A stretch of DNA of 64,000 nucleotides, from positions 3,620,001-3,684,000 of the forward strand of contig NZ_CP087138.1 in assembly GCF_021650705.1 (NCBI RefSeq), given 5' to 3'. This DNA comes from Pseudomonas sp. KNUC1026. GTDB lineage: Bacteria; Pseudomonadota; Gammaproteobacteria; Pseudomonadales; Pseudomonadaceae. Both the position numbers and the translations under genes were made by a program. Under the pieces are notes generated by a model, which saw only the letters and a program-made list of their open reading frames with translations, made no database searches and was not told the DNA's origin. Positions 27,836 to 38,480 of this stretch are shown one piece after another (positions within the stretch are counted from its first letter, which is position 1; the number at the start of each line of letters is the position of its first letter).

Positions 27836-28094
27836 GACGATCTCCTGTTCAAAACGGCTTCAATCGGTACAGCAGGAATCCATGTTCGGATATTGATCAA
27901 AATGACGTGGCTATGTTGCTGAGCACCATCGCTGACCGACAAAGTGCAGCGACGGAGATGTCAAAGGCTTGCCACAGGGGGCGAGGGTTGCCAGTTAACT
28001 GCCGCAGCACCCCGCATGAATCAGAGCTTAAGCGGGGAAATGGCCTTGGCAAAGTCTCCAGAGAGAAAACCTAGTTACCGGGTTGGCAATAATA

Positions 28095-28117
28095 CGCCGG
28101 CGGCAAAACAGCCGGCG
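28095..28117 (-). terminator. hairpin downstream of alaC
   Basis: CGCCGGC (28095-28101) and GCCGGCG (28111-28117) form a 7-bp stem 8 bases after the alaC stop on the minus strand, followed by TATTATT on that strand. A plausible but imperfect terminator. The rest of 27836-28094 shows no gene. Confidence 0.5.
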
Positions 28118-28124
28118 CAGCGCC

Positions 28125-29368
28125 TCATTGCTCGGCAGGTTTGCCTTTGCGTGGCCCTTGGCCCTGCGGCGCGAAGCCGTCCGCGCGGAACATCTGGCGA
28201 ATCCCGCGGACTGCCTGGCGGATGCGGTCCTGGTTCTCGATCAGTGCGAAGCGCACATGGTCATCGCCATAGTCGCCAAAGCCAATGCCTGGGGATACGC
28301 ACACCTTCGCCTCGGCCAGCAGTTTCTTGGAGAACTCCAGCGAACCCAAATGCGCGTACGCTTCGGGAATCTTCGCCCAGACGTACATCGACGCCTTGGG
28401 GTTCTCCACCATCCAGCCAATCTCGTGCAACCCTTTGACCAATGTGTTGCGCCGCTGCCGGTACTGCTCGGCGATGTCGCGCACGCATTGTTGGTCACCT
28501 TCGAGTGCGGCAATGGCCGCTACCTGCAGCGGCGTGAACGTGCCGTAGTCGTGGTAGCTCTTGATTCGTGCCAGCGCATTGACCAGCTCCGGGTTGCCCA
28601 CCATGAAGCCAATTCGCCAGCCAGCCATGTTGTAGCTTTTCGACAGGGTGAAAAACTCCACTGCGATGTCCTTGGCACCGGGCACCTGCATGATCGAAGG
28701 CGCCTTCCAGCCGTCGTAGACGATGTCGGCATAAGCCAGGTCATGGATCACCAGCACGTCATAACGCTTGGCAAGGGCCACCACGCGCTCGAAGAAATCC
28801 AGCTCCACACATTGCGATGTAGGGTTGGACGGGAAGCCCAGAATCATCATCTTGGGTTTCGGGATGGACTCGCGAATGGCCCGCTCCAGCTCTTCGAAAA
28901 AATCGACGCCGGGCACCAGCGGCACCGAACGCACTTGGGCGCCGGCAATCACGGCACCGTAGATGTGGATCGGGTAACTCGGGTTGGGCACCAGCACGGT
29001 ATCGCCGTGGTCGAGGGTTGCCAGCATCAGGTGGGCCAGGCCTTCTTTAGACCCGATGGTGACGATGGCCTCGCTTTCTGGGTCAATGGCGACGTCATAG
29101 CGGTCGGCGTACCAACGAGAAATCGCTCGGCGCAGCCGTGGTATGCCCCTGGACGTGGAGTAACCGTGAGTGTCTTCGCGCTGCGCGACACTGACCAGCT
29201 TTTCGACGATATGCGGCGGCGTAGCGCCATCCGGATTGCCCATCGACAGGTCGATGATGTCCTCGCCACGGCGGCGGGCGGCCATCTTGAGCTCGGCGGT
29301 GATATTGAAGACGTAAGGGGGAGACGATCGATGCGCGCAAAACGGCGCGGCGGACGGGTGCCAGCCAT
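28125..29368 (-). CDS. alaC: alanine transaminase, class I/II aminotransferase (one frame break)
   Basis: A PLP-dependent fold-type I aminotransferase of the AlaC group, interconverting pyruvate/glutamate and alanine/2-oxoglutarate. The PLP lysine is in [15 protein letters not shown], with [13 protein letters not shown] and [10 protein letters not shown] supporting the group. The true N-terminus is [20 protein letters not shown] from the ATG at 29368 (GAGG upstream). It joins the rest only if the G run at 29317-29321 has one more base. This gives about 414 residues. I recall the same gene following the cyo operon in P. putida. Confidence 0.85.
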
Positions 29369-29480
29369 GTGAACCTCGAAATGTACGTAAGCGCCCGGAA
29401 CCGTCCGAGCGACGTTGGCCAACGCATTGGCCTGCCGGCACAGTAAGCGGGCCGCAGTGGCGCTGTAAAGCCCGGAAATG

Positions 29481-29506
29481 AAAAAACCCGGCACAGGGCC
29501 GGGTTT
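29481..29506 (-). terminator. rho-independent terminator of the cyo operon
   Basis: AAACCCGGC and GCCGGGTTT (29484-29492, 29498-29506) form a 9-bp stem. On the minus strand it is followed by a six-T run (29486-29481), 17 bases after the cyoE stop. It is the expected end of cyoABCDE. Confidence 0.9.
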
Positions 29507-29522
29507 CTCATTCACTTCACGC

Positions 29523-30413
29523 TCAGGGCGCGGCGTAGGTCAGCAGCAGCTCGCTAGGTGCCTTGAAGTCCAGGGACATCGCCACGCTGAGCGCGGTGAT
29601 GGTGAAGATCGAGAACACGAACAGCTTGCGAGCCCATACGCGGTCATCGGCAGCCTTGTAACCGGTCCAGGCCATGTACAGCCAGTACATCCCCATCGCT
29701 GCCGCTACTGCCAGATAGCTCATGCCGGCGTAACCGCCGAAGGTGAGCATCAAGGTGGCGAGCAGGAAAGCGAAGGTGTAGACCAGGATATGCTTCTTGG
29801 CGACCAGAATGCCCCGCTTCACCGGCAGCACCGGAATCGACGCAGCCAGGTAATCGTTGAAGCGGAAGATCGCGATTGCGTAGGAATGCGGCATCTGCCA
29901 CAGGCTGAACATCACCAGCAGGGTCAGCGCAGCCAGGTCGAACGTACCACTGACTGCAACGTAGCCGATCACCGGCGGCATTGCCCCGGAGAGGCTACCC
30001 ACCAATGTGCCGTGTACCGACTTGCGCTTGAGGTACAGGCTGTAGAGGCCGACGTAGATGATGAAGCCGATCAGGGCGAACAGCGCCGCCAGCAGATTGG
30101 CTTCCCAGTACAGCAGGCCAAGGCCCGCCACACCGAGCACCGTTGCGTACGCCAGAGCAACCGGGGCCGGAATCAGCCCCTGCACCATGGCGCGGTTCTT
30201 GGTGCGTTCCATCTTCACGTCGATGTCGCGATCAATGCAGTTGTTGAACACGCAACCCGACGCTACCACCAACGAGGTGCCGATCAGCGTGGCAAGCAAC
30301 AGAGCCAGGCTGACATGCCCTTGCGAGGCGAGGAAGAAACCACCTGCCGCCGAAAGCACGTTACCGAAAATGATCCCCGGTTTGGTGATTTGGATAAAGT
30401 GCTTTACGGACAT
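29523..30413 (-). CDS. cyoE: protoheme IX farnesyltransferase (heme O synthase)
   Basis: CyoE converts heme B to heme O, the high-spin cofactor of cytochrome bo3, using farnesyl diphosphate. It is a UbiA-superfamily prenyltransferase of about 296 residues with multiple membrane spans. The first Asp-rich motif is N-x3-DxxxD-like: [18 protein letters not shown]. The second region [20 protein letters not shown] and GAMPPVIGY are also typical. I start it at 30413 ([13 protein letters not shown]), 11 bases after cyoD; upstream in-frame sequence belongs to cyoD. Last gene of cyoABCDE. Confidence 0.95.
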   Translation of the reverse strand: MSVKHFIQITKPGIIFGNVLSAAGGFFLASQGHVSLALLLATLIGTSLVVASGCVFNNCIDRDIDVKMERTKNRAMVQGLIPAPVALAYATVLGVAGLGLLYWEANLLAALFALIGFIIYVGLYSLYLKRKSVHGTLVGSLSGAMPPVIGYVAVSGTFDLAALTLLVMFSLWQMPHSYAIAIFRFNDYLAASIPVLPVKRGILVAKKHILVYTFAFLLATLMLTFGGYAGMSYLAVAAAMGMYWLYMAWTGYKAADDRVWARKLFVFSIFTITALSVAMSLDFKAPSELLLTYAAP

Positions 30414-30424
30414 GCCGGTGTTCC

Positions 30425-30760
30425 TCACTTCGCCATCATGAAGTGGTGGATGCTGAACATGATCCACAGCGACAGGCCGACCAGGAACGCGATGATCACC
30501 GCCGAGAAGATGAACGCGATCACGTTCCAGCGCTGCTCGGATGAGCGGTCCAGGTGCAGGAAGTAGATCAGGTGAACGATCACCTGAACCACTGCGAAGG
30601 CCAGGATGGTCAGCAGCACCGCATCCTTGGACATGAAGCCGGGCACCATGACCAGGCCAAACGGGATCACCGTCAGGATGACCGACAGGATGAAACCGAC
30701 CATGTAGGACTTGAAGCTGCCGTGGCTCGCGCCGCCGGCTGAATGATTGGAGTTAGCCAT
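30425..30760 (-). CDS. cyoD: cytochrome o ubiquinol oxidase subunit IV
   Basis: CyoD is the small fourth subunit of the bo3 ubiquinol oxidase and helps assemble the binuclear centre of subunit I. It has 111 residues with three membrane helices; [20 protein letters not shown] and [12 protein letters not shown] are family features. The ATG at 30760 overlaps the cyoC stop by one base (TAATG), so translation is coupled. Confidence 0.93.
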   Translation of the reverse strand: MANSNHSAGGASHGSFKSYMVGFILSVILTVIPFGLVMVPGFMSKDAVLLTILAFAVVQVIVHLIYFLHLDRSSEQRWNVIAFIFSAVIIAFLVGLSLWIMFSIHHFMMAK

Positions 30761-31386
30761 TACAGGGCCCCCATCAGGTAGACAACGGTGAACACACAGA
30801 TCCAGACGACATCCAGGAAGTGCCAGAACAGGCTCAGGCAGCTCATGCGGGTCTGGTTGGTTTCGGTCAGGCCCTTTTTCGAGATCTGCGCCATCATCAC
30901 CGCCATCCAAAGCAGGCCGCTGCTCACGTGCAGGCCGTGGGTACCGACCAGGGTGAAGAAGCCGGACAGGAAGCCGCTCTTGTCTGGGCCATAACCTTCA
31001 ACGATCAGCTTGTGGAACTCGTTGATTTCCATGCCGATGAAGCCGGCACCGAACAGGAAGGTGATGAACAGCCAGAACAGCACGCCGCTCTTGTTGCCTT
31101 TGTGCATGGCCAGCATCGAGAACCCGAAGGTGATCGAGCTGAACAGCAGCAGGAAGGTCTCGACCAGAACGTAGTCCAGTTCGAAGATCTCGTGGCCCGA
31201 CGGGCCACCTGCAACGTTCCCGGCCAGCACCGCGTAAGCGGCGAACAGGCACGAGAACAGAATGCAGTCCGTCATCAGGTAGATCCAGAAGCCGAAGACG
31301 GTCATGCCCCCGGCGTCGTGGTGGTGCTCGTCATGCCCGTGGTCGTGACCGTGGGCAATATCACCGTGAGTAACTGTATTGGACAT
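30760..31386 (-). CDS. cyoC: cytochrome o ubiquinol oxidase subunit III
   Basis: CyoC is subunit III of the haem-copper quinol oxidase: 208 residues, five membrane helices after a histidine-rich N-terminal stretch ([17 protein letters not shown]), which is common in pseudomonad Cyo[21 protein letters not shown] and [16 protein letters not shown] carry the conserved Glu and His residues of subunit III. It lies 4 bases downstream of cyoB and overlaps cyoD by one base. Confidence 0.94.
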   Translation of the reverse strand: MSNTVTHGDIAHGHDHGHDEHHHDAGGMTVFGFWIYLMTDCILFSCLFAAYAVLAGNVAGGPSGHEIFELDYVLVETFLLLFSSITFGFSMLAMHKGNKSGVLFWLFITFLFGAGFIGMEINEFHKLIVEGYGPDKSGFLSGFFTLVGTHGLHVSSGLLWMAVMMAQISKKGLTETNQTRMSCLSLFWHFLDVVWICVFTVVYLMGAL

Positions 31387-31390
31387 GGTG

Positions 31391-33395
31391 TTAAGCCTTC
31401 TCCACTCGCGCCATACCGGCGTTGGCGTTAGCCAGAGTTTTCAAACGTTCAGCCTCGATGCGAGCTACTTCGTCAACCGGGACGTAGTAGTCGATATCGT
31501 CGTCGTAGCTGCGGACGATCAAAGTCACGATCATGCCCACAAAACCTACGCCCACTGCCCACCAGATGTGCCAGATGAAGGCGAAGCCGAACACCAGGCT
31601 GAAGGCTGCGATCAGGAAGCCCATGCCGGTGTTGCGTGGCATGTGGATCGGTGCGTAGTGAGCGGCCTTCTCGGTCGCCTGGGAGCGCTCTTTCATGCCC
31701 CAGTAAGCGTCCAGATCAGCAACGGCTGGCACTTCGGCGAAGTTGTAGAACGGAGGTGGCGAGGAAGTCGACCATTCCAGAGTACGGCCATCCCATGGGT
31801 CGCCAGTGACGTCCAGGTTCTTGTTGCGGTCGCGGATCGACACGTACAGCTGAATCAGCTGGCATGCGATACCGGCAGCGATGAACAGCGCACCGACCAT
31901 GGCGATCATCAGCCATGGAGTCCACTCCGGGTTGTCGGTGTGGTTCAGGCGACGGGTCATGCCCATGAAGCCCAGCACGTACAACGGCATGAACGCCAGG
32001 TAGAAACCGACCAGCCAGAACCAGAAGGACGCCTTGCCCCAACGCTCGTTCAGGGTGAAACCGAAGGCTTTCGGGAACCAGAAGGCAAAGCCCGCCAGGT
32101 AACCGAACACGGCACCGCCGATGATCACGTTGTGGAAGTGAGCGATCAGGAACAGGCTGTTGTGCAGCACGAAGTCAGCACCCGGAACGGCCAGCAGAAC
32201 GCCGGTCATACCACCGATACTGAAGGTCACGATGAAGCCAACGGTCCACAGCATCGGCGATTTGAACTCTATGCGGCCGCGGTACATGGTGAACAGCCAG
32301 GTGAAGATTTTCACACCTGTCGGAATCGCGATCACCATCGTCATGATGCCGAAGAAGGCGTTGACGTTGGCACCCGAACCCATGGTGAAGAAGTGGTGCA
32401 GCCAGACGATGAACGACAGTACCGTAATGGCCACCGTTGCCCAGACCAGCGAGACGTAACCGAACAGGCGCTTCTTGGCGAACGTCGAGGTAACCTCGGA
32501 GAACACACCGAACGCCGGCAGGATGAGGATATAAACCTCGGGGTGGCCCCACGCCCAGAACAGGTTGACGTACATCATCGGGTTGCCACCAAGCTCGTTG
32601 GTGAAGAAGTGCATGCCCAGATAACGGTCAAGCGAAAGCAGCAGCAGGGTGGCGGTCAGGATCGGGAACGAAGCGGCGATCAGGACAGCGGTGCAGAGGC
32701 AGTTCCAGGTGAATACCGGCATTTTCATCAGAGTCATGCCAGGAGCACGCATCTTCAGAATGGTGACGATGAAGTTCACACCAGTGAGCAAGGTACCCAG
32801 GCCGGATATCTGCAGCGACCAGATATCAGTCGTCGACCCCTACCCCCGGGCTGTATTGCAACCCCGCTAGCGGCGGATAGGCGACCCAGCCGGTCTTGGC
32901 GAATTCGCCGACACCCAGGGAGATGTTCACCAGCAGCACGCCGACGACGAAGAACCAGAAGCTCACCGAGTTCAGGAACGGGAAAGCCACGTCACGGGCG
33001 CCGATCTGCAGCGGCACGACGATGTTCATCAGGCCGATCATGAAAGGCATGGCCATGAAGATGATCATGATCACACCGTGAGCGGTGAAGATCTGGTCGT
33101 AGTGCTCAGGCGGCAGGTAGCCGGTGGAGCCGCCGGTGGCGACTGCCAGCTGCGAGCGCATCATGACGGCGTCGGCGAAGCCGCGCAGCAGCATGATCAT
33201 GGCGACGGCGATATACATCACGCCGATCTTCTTGTGGTCGACCGAGGTCAGCCACTCTTTCCACAGGTAGCCCCACTTCTTGAAGTAGGTGACCGCAGAG
33301 ACAACACCCAGGCCAAGAACCGCTACGATGGCGAGGGTCACCATCACTATCGGCTCATGGAAGGGTATCGCTTCCAGACTCAGTTTACCGAACAT
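31391..33395 (-). CDS. cyoB: cytochrome o ubiquinol oxidase subunit I (one frame break)
   Basis: CyoB is the catalytic subunit: it binds haem b, haem o3 and CuB, reduces O2 to water and pumps protons. Conserved features are all present: [11 protein letters not shown] (haem ligand), [17 protein letters not shown] (CuB His and cross-linked Tyr), [10 protein letters not shown] (CuB His pair) and [12 protein letters not shown] (haem ligands). The frame is broken near 32827-32833, after QYSPGVGVD; the second half resumes at [18 protein letters not shown]. One surplus base explains it, giving about 667 residues. Both halves are normal, so a sequence error is likely. Confidence 0.92.
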
Positions 33396-33398
33396 CTC

Positions 33399-34352
33399 TT
33401 ACTCCTCTGCCCCAGCAGCTGCGTGCGTGCTCATGTCCATCCCGCCCATGTCGGCCGAACCTTCTTTCTTGTGCTCGGTGCCGTGCTCGCCATGGCCCTT
33501 GCCCGGGTTCATGCCTTCGTACTTGTTGACGATGGTCTGGAACAGGTTGGGGGCGTAGGAGCTGTACAGCTCGACAGGGTTGTTCTCGCTCGGTTTAAGC
33601 AAGGCGCTGTAAGTCGCCGCATCGAGCGACTTGGACGAACCTTTGACTTCTTTGACCCAGGCGTTGAAGTCCGCCTCGGAAGTGGCCACTGCCTTGAATT
33701 TCATGCCGGTGAAGCCCGCGCCGCTGTAGTTGGCGGAGATACCGTCGAATTCGCCGTTTTCGTTGGCGATCAGGTGCAGCTGAGTAGTCATGCCGGCCAT
33801 TGCGTAGATCTGGCCGCCCAGCGCCGGGATGAAGAAGGAGTTCATCACGGAGTCGGAAGTGATACGGAAATTGACCGGGGTGTTGGCGGGGAAGACGATC
33901 TTGTTGACCGTTGCAATGCCCTGCTCCGGATAGATGAACACCCATTTCCAGTCCATCGAAACCACTTCGATGGTCACAGGCTTGGCTTCATGATCCAGCG
34001 GGCGATAAGGGTCGAGGCTGTGAGTGGTGATGTAGGTCACGGTGCCCAGCGCGATGATGATCAGCAGCGGGATGCCCCAGACGACCATTTCGATCTTGGT
34101 CGAGTGTGCCCACTCGGGCGCATAGGTGGCGCTCTTGTTGGAAGCACGGTACTTCCAGGCGAACGCGAAGGCCATGACGATCACGGGTACTACGACCAGC
34201 AGCATCAGGCCGAAGGCGATGAGGATCAGGTTACGCTCCTCGATCCCTACCTGACCCTTCGGGTTGAGCAGGGTCCAGTCGCACCCACTGAGAAAAAGCA
34301 TGCCGATCAACGGCAATAGGCCAAATAGTCTGGGGTAACGCTTTTTACTCAT
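33399..34352 (-). CDS. cyoA: cytochrome o ubiquinol oxidase subunit II
   Basis: CyoA is subunit II of the bo3 oxidase, 317 residues. It has a lipoprotein signal ending in LFLSGC, two membrane helices and a periplasmic cupredoxin-fold domain that has lost the CuA ligands, as expected for a quinol oxidase. [18 protein letters not shown] and [18 protein letters not shown] are diagnostic. The C-terminal tail is rich in Gly, His and Met. It is the first gene of the operon; the start is preceded by AGAGGT. Confidence 0.95.
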   Translation of the reverse strand: MSKKRYPRLFGLLPLIGMLFLSGCDWTLLNPKGQVGIEERNLILIAFGLMLLVVVPVIVMAFAFAWKYRASNKSATYAPEWAHSTKIEMVVWGIPLLIIIALGTVTYITTHSLDPYRPLDHEAKPVTIEVVSMDWKWVFIYPEQGIATVNKIVFPANTPVNFRITSDSVMNSFFIPALGGQIYAMAGMTTQLHLIANENGEFDGISANYSGAGFTGMKFKAVATSEADFNAWVKEVKGSSKSLDAATYSALLKPSENNPVELYSSYAPNLFQTIVNKYEGMNPGKGHGEHGTEHKKEGSADMGGMDMSTHAAAGAEE

Positions 34353-34913
34353 CTCACGACCTCTAAGCAGCTTGCTTCATTGCAATGGTGTGTTGTGATT
34401 GCCAACACTTCGTCCTGCCAAGCGTCAGCATTTCTCGAGATTGATAACGGGCGTGCCCGTAACCCGCAACTGCGGTAGGCAAGCCTGTTCGATACTCTCT
34501 GCTATGACTCGTCGATTATAGGCAAGTCGTGCGTTCGCGCCCCATTCCTTTGGTGCGGACAATCAATGAAGGGTAACTACCCGGGTTTCTGCGGAGCTGG
34601 CGAAGCACTGGCAAACAAGGCGTACAGCCTTGATTTCAGCGGCTCGCAGGGGTTGGCCCGAACAGAAATTGCCGCGATTGTAGTGAGCTAGCCCCGCATT
34701 GAATATGGCTTATTTAGCAACAGTAACTTGCCGATTATGCAACAAAGCGCCCCTTTTCAAGCCCTTGCGACACGATGTCGCAGCAGGTGCGCAGAGCCTG
34801 AAAGCCTTGAGTGGTGCGGCCTTGAGCCATTATGCGCAGGCCGAGGCCGCGACAATGGCCCTTCCTGGAAGGGGGCTATTGTCGCGGTTTCGGCATGATT
34901 CATGATGGGTGAG
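34353..34913. promoter_or_regulatory. 561-bp spacer between cyoA and dsbB
   Basis: For cyoA there is a perfect minus-strand TATAAT at 34520-34515 without a good -35 box, which would give a leader of about 150 nt. Between it and the gene is a near-palindrome with 6-bp arms, ACGGGC/GCCCGT (34447-34460). Further right, 34847-34887 forms a long hairpin after dsbB. The 68-codon plus-strand frame at 34699-34905 has no family likeness and runs through the hairpin, so I do not call it. Confidence 0.5.
34847..34887. terminator. long hairpin downstream of dsbB
   Basis: CCGCGACAAT (34847-34856) pairs perfectly with ATTGTCGCGG (34878-34887), and the stem extends inward through a GGCCC/GGGGG-rich part. 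It lies 27 bases after the dsbB stop on the minus strand. There is no long T tract on either side. Confidence 0.6.
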
Positions 34914-35425
34914 CTAGACCGACGCGCGGCGCCGATTTCGGATAACGCCTACAGGTACCAGAACGGCGGTGAGCACGAATGCCAGCAGAGCCCACTGCGC
35001 GAGTGACAAGCCAAGGATCGGAGGGTAAGGCGTGCTGCAGAACCCCTGAACCTCGAACACGGTGGGCCACCACCGGGCGAAAGGCAGGCCATCGACGATC
35101 GGCTGCAAAGTGTCGACGCCGCAGCTCGAAAGGGATGGGCCAGCACCCACGCGTGATTGCCCGCCGCTGCGATGCCGGCCAGCGCACTGAGCACCACCAG
35201 CACCTCGAACACGGTAAGCGAACGGCGCCCAGGCAAGGCTGCGCCGACGAAGGCGAACAACGCTATCAGCAACAAGGCATAGCGCTGCAGGATGCACAGC
35301 GGGCACGGCATCTCTCCAAGTGCGATCTGCATATAGAGCGCGCCACCCACCAGTGCCAGGCAGATGATGCCTAGCAACACAAGAAAGCGGCGTTCACGCC
35401 CTAATCGCACAGCTTCGTCACGCAT
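34914..35425 (-). CDS. dsbB: disulfide bond formation protein B (one frame break)
   Basis: DsbB is the inner-membrane quinone reductase that reoxidises DsbA. The first cysteine pair is in MPCPLCILQRY (CxxC). The second pair is split by the frame break: SSCGVDTLQPIVDGLPFARW and VFEVQGFCSTPYPP lie in the other frame. The break is at 35132-35134; one more G there (a C in the coding strand) gives LAHPLSSCGVDT and about 170 residues with four membrane spans. I recall a dsbB-like gene upstream of the cyo operon in P. putida as well. Confidence 0.88.
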
Positions 35426-35528
35426 GGTTCAGTCCTGGAATCGGCAATGGCTGGAGGGCGGCTACGGTACCACCGATAGCCCGGGCCAGTTAAGGTGTGG
35501 CCCGTTGAAGGCACATTAAGCCACACGC

Positions 35529-36704
35529 CTATTCCAGCGCCTGCGCAGGGCCGAAGAACTCCCAATGGCACCGCTCGGCGGGCACCCCCAGTTCGCCCAA
35601 CCAACGCTTCACGTCGCCCATGAATGCTTTCGGCCCCAGGAAGTAGGCATCCAGCCCTTCACCGCCTGGCAACCACTTGCGCAGCAGCTCGCGGTCCAGG
35701 CGCCCGGCAGCATCGCACTGGTCGCCTTGCCCGTGCACCCGATAGTAGAAGAGCTGGTTTGCATGCGAATGGGCCAATGCCTGCAGCCAGGGGCCGAACG
35801 CTTGTGCCTGAGCGTTACGGGCGCAATGAATGAAGTGCACACGACGCCCTGCTTCAAGCGCTGCCTGCAGCATCGGCAGCATCGGCGTGATGCCGACGCC
35901 TGCACTGATCAGCACAACCGGCCCTGCGCCCTCTTGCAGCACGAACCCGCCCGCAGGCGGGAACAGATCCAGGCTATCGCCCACCTTCAACTGATCATGC
36001 AGATAGCCAGACACCAGCCCACCCGCTTCACGCTTGACGCTGATCCGATACTCGCGCCCGTCACTGGGTGCCGACAGCGAGTAATTGCGCCGTGCCTCGC
36101 CCGTAGCATCAAGCAGTACGCGCAAGCCAATGTATTGGCCGGGCAGCGCCCGCAACACAGGCAGGCCGTCAACCGGCACGAAGTAAAACGAGGTGATGTG
36201 CTCGCTTTCCGCCACGCGGCGCCCAAGCCGGAACCTTCTTGCGCCACGCCAGCCGCCATGTGCCTGGGCGTGGCGGGCGTACTCGCCCTCCTCCGCGCCG
36301 ATCAGGATGTCGGCCAGTTGCGCATACGCAGCGGCCCAGGCGTCCAACACGGCATCGGTAGCAACCTGCTCGCCGAGCACCTGGCGAATCGAGGTGAGCA
36401 GGCAGGTGCCAACGATGGGGTAATGTTCAGGAAGAATCTGCAGCGCAACATGCTTTTGCACGATCTGCGTTACCAACGGGCCGAGCGAATCGAGGCGGTC
36501 GATATTGCGCGCATACATCAATACAGCGTTGGCCAACGCGCGGGGCTGATCGCCGCGCGCCTGGTGTGTCTGGTTGAACAGCACCTTGACCTGCGGATAC
36601 TGGTCGAACATCAACTGATAGAAGTGGCGAGTGAGAGCCTCGCCGCCGGTTTCAAGCAGGGGAACGGTGGCGCGGATGATGTCACGGTGGGCAGAGCTGA
36701 TCAT
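35529..36704 (-). CDS. hmp: flavohaemoglobin, nitric oxide dioxygenase
   Basis: Hmp oxidises nitric oxide to nitrate with O2 and NAD(P)H. It has 391 residues: a globin domain (1-140) with distal residues around HFYQLMFDQYP and the proximal haem His in IVQKHVALQI, an FAD-binding domain (about 150-255; RRNYSLSAPSDGREYRISVK) and an NAD-binding domain (VVLISAGVGITPMLPML; HWEFFGPAQALE at the end). It is divergent from norR, whose product is its likely NO-responsive activator. Candidate sigma-54 promoter and NorR sites lie in the shared 145-bp region. Confidence 0.94.
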   Translation of the reverse strand: MISSAHRDIIRATVPLLETGGEALTRHFYQLMFDQYPQVKVLFNQTHQARGDQPRALANAVLMYARNIDRLDSLGPLVTQIVQKHVALQILPEHYPIVGTCLLTSIRQVLGEQVATDAVLDAWAAAYAQLADILIGAEEGEYARHAQAHGGWRGARRFRLGRRVAESEHITSFYFVPVDGLPVLRALPGQYIGLRVLLDATGEARRNYSLSAPSDGREYRISVKREAGGLVSGYLHDQLKVGDSLDLFPPAGGFVLQEGAGPVVLISAGVGITPMLPMLQAALEAGRRVHFIHCARNAQAQAFGPWLQALAHSHANQLFYYRVHGQGDQCDAAGRLDRELLRKWLPGGEGLDAYFLGPKAFMGDVKRWLGELGVPAERCHWEFFGPAQALE

Positions 36705-36741
36705 GGAGGGCTTCCAGAGTATTGAAGTTCTTCCTCTGCTC

Positions 36742-36758
36742 TACATAAGCCGTGCCAA
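36742..36758 (-). promoter_or_regulatory. possible sigma-54 promoter of hmp
   Basis: On the minus strand TTGGCAC (36758-36752) supplies a perfect -24 element. At the -12 position the sequence is ATGT where TTGC is expected, so the element is imperfect. The TSS would be about 25-30 bases upstream of the hmp start. Confidence 0.45.
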
Positions 36759-36798
36759 TGGCCGATGCCCGTGTTCACTGGGTTTCAAGCAGGCCCGA

Positions 36799-36839
36799 GT
36801 CACAACGACTACACTGTCGCCGCAGTCCGAACGACTACA
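36799..36839. promoter_or_regulatory. candidate NorR enhancer sites
   Basis: Two GT-N7-AC sites, 36799-36809 and 36825-36835, lie in direct orientation 26 bp apart, and each continues into the repeated AACGACTACA (36804-36813, 36830-36839). GT-N7-AC is the core described for NorR enhancers in E. coli, where three sites are used; I see two. Confidence 0.55.
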
Positions 36840-36849
36840 GGAAGTCATA

Positions 36850-38406
36850 ATGACCTCAACAGTATTACTCACCGCTCTATTGCCTCTGGTTACCGACCTC
36901 GCCCGTGAACTCCCGGAGCAGGAACGATTCCGCCGCCTGCTTCAAAGCCTGAGGCTGGTGCTGCCTTGCGATGCGGTAGCCCTGTTACGCCTTGAGGGCG
37001 AGCACCTGCAGCCCCTGGCGGTGGATGGCTTGGCCATCGACACGTTGGGCCGGCGCTTCAAGGTGGCAGACCACCCCGCCTGCAGATCCTCCTGAGCTCC
37101 CCCTCCCCACGCGCTTCCCCAGCGACAGCCCGTTGCCAGACCCCTACGACGGCTTGATAGAAGGATTGGGTGACGACCTGCATGTACACGACTGCATGGG
37201 CTGCCCGCTGTATGTAGATGACCGCCCTGGGGGTTGCTGACCCTCGATGCGCTCGCCGCAGACCGCTTTGCAGCGCATGCGCCCGAGACTCTGCAGGCGT
37301 TCGCCAGCCTTGCCGCCGCAACCGTGCGGGTCGCTGAACACATCGAACGGCTCGCCAGCCGCGCCGAGCACGAACGCCAGCGCGCAGACAGCTACGTTGC
37401 GCAGGCACAAAGCACGCCGATGATCGGCCAGAGCCCGGCACTCGAGCAGTTACGCCAGGAAATCGAAACCGTGGCCAGCACCTCGTTGGCAGTTCTGATC
37501 TCCGGGGAAACCGGCGTAGGCAAGGAGCTGGTCGCCCAGGCGCTGCATCGCAGCTCGGCGCGGGCTAACCGGCCGCTGATCAGCCTCAACTGCGCGGCGT
37601 TGCCCGATACGCTGGTCGAAAGCGAACTGTTCGGCCACGTGCGTGGTGCGTTCACCGGCGCCACCGCAGACAGGCGCGGCAAATTCGAACTGGCAGACGG
37701 CGGTACCTTGCTGCTCGATGAGGTCGGGGAACTGCCACTGCCAGTGCAGGCCAAGCTGCTGCGTGTGCTGCAAAGTGGGCAGTTGCAGCGGCTAGGCTCG
37801 GACCGTGAGCATCGCGTGGACGTACGGGTGATCGCGGCGACCAATCGCGACCTTGCCGAGCGCGTGCGTGAAGGGTTGTTTCGCGACGACCTCTACCACC
37901 GCCTGAGCGTATACCCGATCAGCGTGCCGCCGCTCAGGGCTCGGGGCCGTGACGTGCTGCTGCTTGCCGGCTATTTTCTCGAGCAGAACCGTGCGCGCAT
38001 GGGCCTGGCTGCTTTGCGCCTGGCCAGTGACGCACAAGCCGCCTTACTCAGCTACGCATGGCCAGGCAACGTGCGCGAGCTGGAGCATTTGATCAGCCGT
38101 GCGGTGCTGCGGGCCCGGCCCAGGGATCGTGCAAGCGCCGGGATGCTCACCTTGACGGCGCAGGCGCTGGGGCTGGCGCCCTCCGACAACCCGCGCCCCC
38201 CCATGCCAGCCAGCCCTGCGCCGCAGGATACAGAGCCCACAGGGCTGCGCGAGGCGGTAGATGACTTCCAGCGCGAGCTCATCCAGTACACCCTGGAACG
38301 GCACCACATGCAGTGGGCCAGCACCGCTCGGGCGCTGGGAGTGGATCGCGCCAACCTCAACCGGCTGGCGCAGCGCCTTGGGCTCAAGCCTTCGAGCAAT
38401 GGATGA
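36850..38406 (+). CDS. norR: NorR-type sigma-54 activator (three compensating frame breaks)
   Basis: An NO-sensing bacterial enhancer-binding protein of about 519 residues: N-terminal GAF domain (non-haem iron NO sensor), central AAA+ domain and C-terminal Fis-type helix-turn-helix ([20 protein letters not shown]). Walker A is GETGVGKE, and the sigma-54 contact loop is GAFTGA, both intact. Between about residues 76 and 127 the reading frame changes three times, at C runs 37074-37077, 37099-37108 and 37225-37227. Adding one C at each gives [40 protein letters not shown] and [13 protein letters not shown], a normal GAF domain; because three bases are missing the ends stay in the same frame. Confidence 0.88.
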
Positions 38407-38480
38407 CCCGATTGGCGACAAGGCTCAAGCCAGGGCTGTCGCAGCCGATAGCCTGCTACCGGATTGGAAAAATACCCTTT

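Noticed and set aside
29478..33043. Long plus-strand open frames opposite cyoE, cyoC and cyoB (up to 554 codons)
   Set aside because: They are antisense shadows of highly conserved oxidase genes; their composition (Gln/His/Arg-rich) is typical of such shadows.
34699..34905. 68-codon plus-strand frame between cyoA and dsbB
   Set aside because: No ribosome site or family, and it passes through the 34847-34887 hairpin.
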